A stretch of DNA of 37,462 nt from Actinomycetota bacterium. Its GTDB lineage: Bacteria; Actinomycetota; Thermoleophilia; Solirubrobacterales; Thermoleophilaceae. The notes under the pieces are model-generated. The model was not told the DNA's origin, ran no database searches, and saw only the letters and a list, made by a program, of their open reading frames with translations. The stretch spans positions 1-37,462 of the forward strand of contig JAFAQQ010000109.1 in the NCBI GenBank assembly GCA_019246335.1. The letters are read 5' to 3'. This document shows, piece after piece, positions 25,770 through 31,780 of this stretch. A program made the position numbers and the translations under genes. The first letter of the stretch is position 1; each line of letters begins with the position of its first letter.

Positions 25770-26833
25770 AGCTTCAGCGCCTCGCGCCCGCCGTCGCCTC
25801 CGGTCGCGGGCGCCGAGCCGGCGCCGGTCGTGGGCTGGTCGACGGCCGCCGCCGCCGGGCCTTCGCCCGGCTCGTAGTGCGACGGCGCCACGCCGAGGTG
25901 GAGCTCGACCCGCCGGACGCGCTCGAGCACCCGCTGCTGCAGCACGCGGCTTCCGGCCAGGATGTCGCCCACCACGCCGAGGGCGGCGAGCTGCACCGCC
26001 GCCAGGAAGAGCACCGCGCCGAGGATCACGGACTGGATGTGGCCCCTGCCGCCGCCCTCGATCAGGAAGTAGAGGAAGCGGACCCACAGGACGAGCGCGC
26101 CGACGAAGAGGACGAGCGCCGCGGACATGAACACCCGGAGAGGCTCGTACAGCGCGTAGATGCGGAAGATCGAGATCGCGCCCTGGCGCACGTAGGAGGC
26201 CGTCGAGTGGAACAGGCGGGACTCGCGCGTCTTCGCATTCGTGCGGATCGGCGTGTGCTCGACGGCGACAAGTCCCTTGCCGGCCTGGATGATCGTCTCG
26301 AGCGTGTACGTGAACCGCGACACGACCTGAACCTGGATGGCCGCCTCCCGGTTGTAGGCACGAAAGCCGGAGGTCGTGTCCGGGATTTCCGTCTCGGATG
26401 CGCGACGCACGATCGCGCTGCCGACCCGCTGGAGGCGCTTCTTCACTCGGGAGAACTCCTTGACCGAGCCCACGGCGCGGTCACCGACCACCATGTCGGC
26501 GCGGCCGGCGAGGATGGGCTCGACGAGCTTCGGGATGTCGCGAGCGTCGTACTGGTTGTCGGCGTCGGTGTTCACGATCACGTCGGCGCCGAGCTTCAGG
26601 CACGCGTCGAGGCCGGCCTGGAACGCGGCCGCGAGCCCCTTGTGGTTCGTGAGGCGGACGATGTGGTCGACCCCGTGTGCGCGCGCGACCTCAACCGTGC
26701 GGTCCCGTGAGCCGTCGTCGACAACCAGCCATTCGACCGCGTCGAACCCCTCCACCGCGCGCGGGAGGTCGCCGAGGGTCGCGGGCAGCTGAGTCTCTTC
26801 GTCGAAGCAGGGGATCTGGACGATCAGCTTCAT
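25766..26833 (-). CDS. GT2-family glycosyltransferase with two C-terminal TM helices (polyprenyl/dolichyl-phosphate mannosyltransferase-like)
   Basis: MKLIVQIPCFDEETQLPATL...LVVDDGSRDRTVEVA...NTDADNQYDARDIPKLV; C-terminal TM pair. Confidence 0.92.
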   Translation of the reverse strand: MKLIVQIPCFDEETQLPATLGDLPRAVEGFDAVEWLVVDDGSRDRTVEVARAHGVDHIVRLTNHKGLAAAFQAGLDACLKLGADVIVNTDADNQYDARDIPKLVEPILAGRADMVVGDRAVGSVKEFSRVKKRLQRVGSAIVRRASETEIPDTTSGFRAYNREAAIQVQVVSRFTYTLETIIQAGKGLVAVEHTPIRTNAKTRESRLFHSTASYVRQGAISIFRIYALYEPLRVFMSAALVLFVGALVLWVRFLYFLIEGGGRGHIQSVILGAVLFLAAVQLAALGVVGDILAGSRVLQQRVLERVRRVELHLGVAPSHYEPGEGPAAAAVDQPTTGAGSAPATGGDGGREALKL

Positions 26834-26968
26834 GCGGCCGGTCGCCAAGAGGCTAGTCGCCCGGGTGGATCGTGCGCCACCCAGCAGGCCCATCCGATGC
26901 CCCGACCCGGGACGCCGCAGATTCGAGTCAACCAGCCCGAATGCAGGAAGAAGCAGCCCCGCTGGTAC

Positions 26969-26988
26969 AGTTGACTCGCGAGTCAACT
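26969..26988. promoter_or_regulatory. Perfect 20-bp palindrome AGTTGACTCGCGAGTCAACT (candidate operator) upstream of ribD
   Basis: Read directly; extra copy of half-site CGAGTCAAC at 26924-26932. Confidence 0.65.
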
Positions 26989-27009
26989 TCCGACCCCCGG
27001 AGCTCGAAA

Positions 27010-28137
27010 ATGGCTCAAATAGCAGGATCCGAGCGCGATTTGCGCCACCTGACCCGGGCCATCGAGCTAGCCGCGCAGGCCCGCGGCATGACGAGTCCAA
27101 ACCCGCTCGTGGGAGCGGTCGTGGTCAAGGAGGACAGGGTGATCGGCGAGGGCCTCCACACCGGCGCCGGCGAGCCGCACGCCGAGCGCGCCGCGCTCGA
27201 CGCTTGCACGGAGAGCCCCGACGGAGCCACCCTCTACGTCTCGCTCGAGCCCTGCTGTCACACCGGGCGGACCCCGCCGTGCACCGACGCGATCGTCGAG
27301 GCCGGCGTCCGGCGTGTCGTGATCGCATCCGACGACCCGACGCCGAAGGCGAGCGGGCGCGGCCTCGGCATATTGCGCGACGAGGGCGTCGCGGTGGACG
27401 TCCTCGACGGCGAGGTGTCCGAGCGCGCCCGGCTGCTCAACCAGCCCTTTCGCAAGCACGCGCGGACGGGGAAGCCGCTCGTGATCCTCAAGTGGGCGAT
27501 GACGATGGACGGGAAGGTGGCCACGAGCAGCGGCGACTCTCGCTGGATCTCGGGGAAGGCGAGCCGCGCCCGTGCGCACCGGTGGCGGGCGGAGGTCGAC
27601 GCGGTGGCGGTCGGGATCGGCACGGCGCTCGCCGACGATCCCCTGCTCACCGCGCGTGTGGAGGCCGTCGCGCGGCAGCCGAGGCGGGTGGTGTTCGACT
27701 CCGAGGCGCGGCTGCCGCTCGAGGGGCAGCTTGCACGCAGCCTCGACGACGCCCCCGTCGTCGTGGTCTGCTCGCGGGCCGCGCCGCGCCGCCACGTCCA
27801 GGCGCTCGAGGCGGCGGGCATCGGCACGGTGACCGTCAGCGGGCCGAACGAGACCGCCCGCGTGAAGGCCGCGCTCGACGAGCTCGGCGCGCTCGAGATC
27901 CAGTCGCTCCTCGTCGAGGGCGGGCCCCACCTGGCCGGCGCCCTGGCCGACGCGGGCGAGGTGGACGAGGTGCGCGTGTTCGTCGCGCCCCTCCTCGCCG
28001 GGGGTCGCCGCTCGCGCACCGCCGTGGAGGGCCAGGGCGTGGAGCTGATCCGCGAGGCGGCGCGTCCCGCCTCCGCCACCGAGGTCGAGCGGATCGGCGA
28101 CGACGTGCTGATCTCGGCGCGCCTCAGGGAGTGGTGA
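27010..28137 (+). CDS. ribD: Bifunctional diaminohydroxyphosphoribosylaminopyrimidine deaminase / 5-amino-6-(5-phosphoribosylamino)uracil reductase
   Basis: MTSPNPLVGAVVVKEDRVIGEGLHTGAGEPHAERAAL, LEPCCHTGRTPPCTDAI, reductase WAMTMDGKVATSSGDSRWIS; SD GGAG. Confidence 0.96.
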   Translation: MAQIAGSERDLRHLTRAIELAAQARGMTSPNPLVGAVVVKEDRVIGEGLHTGAGEPHAERAALDACTESPDGATLYVSLEPCCHTGRTPPCTDAIVEAGVRRVVIASDDPTPKASGRGLGILRDEGVAVDVLDGEVSERARLLNQPFRKHARTGKPLVILKWAMTMDGKVATSSGDSRWISGKASRARAHRWRAEVDAVAVGIGTALADDPLLTARVEAVARQPRRVVFDSEARLPLEGQLARSLDDAPVVVVCSRAAPRRHVQALEAAGIGTVTVSGPNETARVKAALDELGALEIQSLLVEGGPHLAGALADAGEVDEVRVFVAPLLAGGRRSRTAVEGQGVELIREAARPASATEVERIGDDVLISARLREW

Positions 28138-28721
28138 TGTTCACGGGACTGGTGGAGGCCACCGGGACGGTCACACGGGTCGAGCCCGCCCCGGAGGGAG
28201 CGCGGATCGAGGTGCGCGCCGAGCTGGCGCGGCGGCTCGAGCCAGGCGGCTCGGTCGCGATCAACGGGGTCTGCCTCACGGCGACCGCCGTTGGGAAGGC
28301 GGGCTTTGCGGCCGATGTGATGGCCGAGACGCTCCGCCGCTCGTCGCTCGGACCGCTCGCCGCCGGGGACGAGGTGAACCTCGAGCTGCCCGTGGCCGCC
28401 GGGGCCCCGCTCGGCGGGCACATCGTGCAGGGCCACGTGGACGGCACCGGCACGATCCGATCCGTGCGCGAGGAGGGGATCGCGCGCGTCGTCGGCGTCG
28501 CCTGCGATCCGTCGCTCCTGCGCTACGTGGTCGAGAAGGGCTCGATCGCGATCGACGGCGTGTCGTTGACCGTTGCGGGGGTTGATGACGAGTCGTTCGA
28601 GGTCTCGCTCATCCCGGAGACGCTCGAGCGCACGACCCTCGGCGCCGCGGCGCCGGGCCGCCTCGTGAACCTCGAGGTCGACGTCGTCGCGAAGTACGTC
28701 GAGAGCCTGGTGCGCGCGTGA
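28137..28721 (+). CDS. ribE: Riboflavin synthase alpha subunit
   Basis: MFTGLVEATGTV; two lumazine-binding repeats; NGVCLT/DGVSLT. Confidence 0.96.
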   Translation: MFTGLVEATGTVTRVEPAPEGARIEVRAELARRLEPGGSVAINGVCLTATAVGKAGFAADVMAETLRRSSLGPLAAGDEVNLELPVAAGAPLGGHIVQGHVDGTGTIRSVREEGIARVVGVACDPSLLRYVVEKGSIAIDGVSLTVAGVDDESFEVSLIPETLERTTLGAAAPGRLVNLEVDVVAKYVESLVRA

Positions 28722-30043
28722 CCGACCACCCGTTCAGCGGCATCGAGGAAGCCCTCGAGGACATCCGCGCCGGGCGGATGGTCGTCGTGTGCGACGCCGA
28801 GGACCGCGAGGACGAGGGCGACCTCGTGATGGCCGCCCACCTGGCCACGCCGGAGGCGATCGACTTCATGGCGCGCGAGGGGCGCGGCCTCATCTGCCTG
28901 GCGCTGACGCCGGACCGGTGCGACGAGCTGGGCCTCGACCTCATGTCCGCGAAGAACGAGTCTGCCTTCCAGGGCGCGTTCGACGTCTCGATCCGGGCGG
29001 GCGACGGCGACCGGGCTCACACCATCCAGGTCGCGATCGATCCGTCCGCTCGGCCGGAGGACCTGGTCCAACCCGGGCACGTCGTACCCCTCCGCGCACG
29101 GCCCGGCGGCGTGCTGGAGCGCGCCGGCCAGACGGAGGCCGCCGTCGACCTCGCGAGGCTCGCCGACCTCAACCCCGCCGGCGTCGTCTGCGAGGTGAAG
29201 AACGAGGACGGCACGATGGCGCGCGTCCGCGACCTCGCCGCGCTGAGCAGCGGTCACGGCCTGCGGATGATCACGGTCGCCGACCTCATCGCGTACCGCC
29301 GCCGCCACGACAAGCTGGTCGAGCGCGTGGTGGAGGCCAGCCTCCCGACCGAGTTCGGCGAGTTCAACGTGGTGGGGTTCCGCTCGCTGGTCGACGACAA
29401 GCACCACGTGGCGATGGTCAAGGGCGACGTCGCGGGCGAGGAGGACGTGCTGGTGCGTGTGCACTCCGAGTGCCTGACCGGCGACGTGTTCCACTCGCTC
29501 CGGTGCGACTGCGGCCAGCAGCTCGAGAGCGCGCTGAGGCTGATCGAGGCCGAGGGGCGCGGCGTGCTCCTCTACCTGGCCCAGGAGGGTCGCGGGATCG
29601 GGCTGCTGAACAAGCTCCGCGCGTACCGGCTCCAGGAGGAGGGGCTGGACACGGTCGACGCCAACCTGGAGCTCGGAATGCCCGCCGACCTGCGCGACTA
29701 CGGGATCGGCGCCCAGATCCTGGTGGACCTCGGGCTGTCGAGCATCCGGCTGCTCACCAACAACCCCAGGAAGATCGTCGGGCTCGAGGGCTACGGCTTG
29801 ACCGTGACCGACCAGCTCCCGATTCAGCACGCGGCGACCGAGCACAACCGCGACTACCTGCGGGCGAAGCGCGACCGCCTCGGCCACCTCCTCCACCACC
29901 AGGGCCTCGCGCTCGACGAGGAGATGATCCACGAGGAGCGCTCGCGCGACCGGGCGCGCGGCCGCGACGCCCGCGCGACCGGGGCGATGCGGCCGGCTCC
30001 GCTGGGCCATGGGGACGAGCCCCCGGAGCGACCCGGTGGCTGA
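28718..30043 (+). CDS. ribBA: RibBA-type protein: degenerate-looking DHBP synthase domain fused to GTP cyclohydrolase II
   Basis: DAEDREDEGDLVMAA...; GCH2 motifs VRVHSECLTGDVFHSLRCDCGQQL, QEGRGIGLLNKLRAY intact. Confidence 0.94.
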   Translation: MTDHPFSGIEEALEDIRAGRMVVVCDAEDREDEGDLVMAAHLATPEAIDFMAREGRGLICLALTPDRCDELGLDLMSAKNESAFQGAFDVSIRAGDGDRAHTIQVAIDPSARPEDLVQPGHVVPLRARPGGVLERAGQTEAAVDLARLADLNPAGVVCEVKNEDGTMARVRDLAALSSGHGLRMITVADLIAYRRRHDKLVERVVEASLPTEFGEFNVVGFRSLVDDKHHVAMVKGDVAGEEDVLVRVHSECLTGDVFHSLRCDCGQQLESALRLIEAEGRGVLLYLAQEGRGIGLLNKLRAYRLQEEGLDTVDANLELGMPADLRDYGIGAQILVDLGLSSIRLLTNNPRKIVGLEGYGLTVTDQLPIQHAATEHNRDYLRAKRDRLGHLLHHQGLALDEEMIHEERSRDRARGRDARATGAMRPAPLGHGDEPPERPGG

Positions 30044-30479
30044 GGATCCCGCCGCGCCGGTCTACGCGATCGTGGCGTCGCGCTTCTACGAGGAGCTCGC
30101 GAACCGGCTGGTCGAGGGCGCCGAGCGGGTGTTCCGGGAGGCCGGCGCCGGTTACGAGGTGCACCCCGTCCCCGGCGCGTTCGAGCTGCCGCTCGCGGCG
30201 AGCTACTGCGCGGGGTCCGGCCGCTACGTCGGCGTTGCCTGCCTCGGCGCGGTGATCCGAGGCGAGACCGACCACTACGAGTACGTCTGCTCCGAGGCGG
30301 CGCGCGGGATCGCCCGGGTCTCGCTCGACACCGGAGTCCCGTGCGCCTTCGGCGTGCTCACCGTCGAGAGCATGGAGCAGGCCGTGGCGCGCGCCGGCGG
30401 TGGCACGCGGCACACGGGCGAGGACGCCGCGCGGGCGGCGCTGCGGATGGTGGAGCTGCGGGCGCAGCTCCACGGCTGA
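30009..30479 (+). CDS. ribH: 6,7-dimethyl-8-ribityllumazine synthase
   Basis: VPGAFELPLAA, GAVIRGETDHYEYV, GVLTVESMEQA. Confidence 0.95.
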   Translation: MGTSPRSDPVAEDPAAPVYAIVASRFYEELANRLVEGAERVFREAGAGYEVHPVPGAFELPLAASYCAGSGRYVGVACLGAVIRGETDHYEYVCSEAARGIARVSLDTGVPCAFGVLTVESMEQAVARAGGGTRHTGEDAARAALRMVELRAQLHG

Positions 30480-30540
30480 GCGGGGACCCCCGCTCCACGG
30501 CTGAGCGGATACCCCAGCTCCACGGCTGAGCGGATACCGG
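30467..30540 (+). repeat. 25-bp tandem repeat, 3 copies, spanning the ribH stop codon
   Basis: gctccacggctgagcggggaccccc / gctccacggctgagcggatacccca / gctccacggctgagcggataccgg. Confidence 0.9.
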
Positions 30541-30544
30541 CTCA

Positions 30545-30584
30545 TTGGTGGATTGACCGTGCCATAGCACTGTCAATCCACCAA
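30545..30584 (+). terminator. Long hairpin between ribH and rpmB (terminator or operator)
   Basis: TTGGTGGATTGAC-c-GTGC-CATA-GCAC-t-GTCAATCCACCAA: 13 bp + one mismatch + 4 bp; no U-tract. Confidence 0.5.
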
Positions 30585-30602
30585 CGAACGACCCGCCGCC
30601 GC

Positions 30603-30608
30603 TACCCT
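30603..30608 (+). promoter_or_regulatory. Candidate -10 hexamer TACCCT, 8 nt before rpmB GTG (leaderless)
   Basis: TACCCT-tccgcgcc-GTG. Confidence 0.45.
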
Positions 30609-30616
30609 TCCGCGCC

Positions 30617-30808
30617 GTGCCCAAGGTCTGTCACGTATGCGGCAAGGGGCCCGCGTTCGGGCATAGCCGCAGCCACTCCATGGTCGCCACGAAGCGGCGC
30701 TTCGAGCCGAACCTCCAGAAGGTCCGCATCATGGTCGGGGCCACGCCATCGCGCGAGTACGTCTGCACCCGCTGCCTGAAGGCGGGCAAGGTGCAGAAGG
30801 CCGCCTGA
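30617..30808 (+). CDS. rpmB: 50S ribosomal protein L28 (Cys4 form)
   Basis: [38 protein letters not shown]...[12 protein letters not shown]. Confidence 0.96.
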   Translation: MPKVCHVCGKGPAFGHSRSHSMVATKRRFEPNLQKVRIMVGATPSREYVCTRCLKAGKVQKAA

Positions 30809-31033
30809 GCCAGCAGCGGCGGTCGCAGCCCTCCCATCGAGCGACTCCATTGCGTGATCTGGCGCTTCGCCACTCGCGGGGCGGAATCGGGGTGGCGAAA
30901 TCGCCCGGCCCGGGTTAGGTTGGTCGGAGAGCTTGCTGGCAGTGCGGACTCGCCCATGACCGCGCCGTAGCAGCCGCGATCGCCGACCGCCGGCGGTCGC
31001 GGCGCCGCCGGCCGCCGCGGCTCGCCGTCTCGA

Positions 31034-31087
31034 GCTAGGCAGCCGCGTCTGTGCGCTCTGGCTAGGCAGCCTCTTCTGTGCGCTCTG
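31034..31087 (-). repeat. 27-bp tandem duplication (2 copies, 25/27 identical) spanning the def stop codon
   Basis: gctaggcagccgcgtctgtgcgctctg / gctaggcagcctcttctgtgcgctctg. Confidence 0.9.
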
Positions 31088-31688
31088 GCTGCCGCAGCGC
31101 CCGGATCGCCTCCTTGCGCTGGTCGCGCGAGGTCCTGTCGAGGATGAGAACCCCGTCGAGGTGGTCGATCTCGTGCTGGATCACGCGAGCCTCGAGCCCC
31201 GACGCCTCGACCAGGCGGTCCTCGCCGGTCTCGTCTCGAGCGCGGACGCGCACGTGGACCGGGCGCTCCACGTCCACCTGGACGCCGGGGATCGAGAGGC
31301 AGCCCTCCTCGGCGACCTCCTCCTCTCCCGCCACCCACTCCACCTCCGGGTTGACGAGCGCGATCACCGGAGCATCCTGCCCGACGCGATAGACGAGGAC
31401 CCGCTGCGACACCCCGAGCTGGGGCGCAGCGAGACCGACCCCGAACGCGTCGCTCATGATGCCCGCCATCCGGGCGACCTGGTTGCGCAGGGTCTCGTCG
31501 AAGCGGTCGACGGGCGTGGCCCGGCTCTTCAGGATCGGGTCCCCGTAGCGGCGGACGAACGACATCGCCGCGACGCGGCGGGCCTCGACCTCGGGGTCGA
31601 GCCGCGGCTGCTCGTCGGCCTCGGGGTCGAGCGGCTCGTGCAGCTGGGGCTCGAGCTCGCCGGTGCTCTCGTGCCGCTCGTCGTCCAC
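31062..31688 (-). CDS. def: Peptide deformylase with acidic N-terminal extension
   Basis: GVGLAAPQLG, EEGCLSIPG, HEIDHLDGVL. Confidence 0.96.
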   Translation of the reverse strand: MDDERHESTGELEPQLHEPLDPEADEQPRLDPEVEARRVAAMSFVRRYGDPILKSRATPVDRFDETLRNQVARMAGIMSDAFGVGLAAPQLGVSQRVLVYRVGQDAPVIALVNPEVEWVAGEEEVAEEGCLSIPGVQVDVERPVHVRVRARDETGEDRLVEASGLEARVIQHEIDHLDGVLILDRTSRDQRKEAIRALRQPERTEEAA

Positions 31689-31694
31689 GGGCCG

Positions 31695-31700
31695 AGTTTA
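31695..31700 (-). promoter_or_regulatory. Candidate -10 hexamer TAAACT, 6 nt before def GTG (leaderless)
   Basis: TAAACT-cggccc-GTG. Confidence 0.5.
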
Positions 31701-31780
31701 AGGGCGATCTCACCCCAGCCCGGGCGCCATCGTGCCCGGCGGGCTCTCGCGGCCGCCGCCGCGGGCCTGCGCCGCGCGCG

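Noticed and set aside
26834-27009. FMN riboswitch upstream of ribD
   Set aside because: Looked for RFN conserved blocks and saw none; only the palindrome and half-site are evident. An Infernal search would be decisive.
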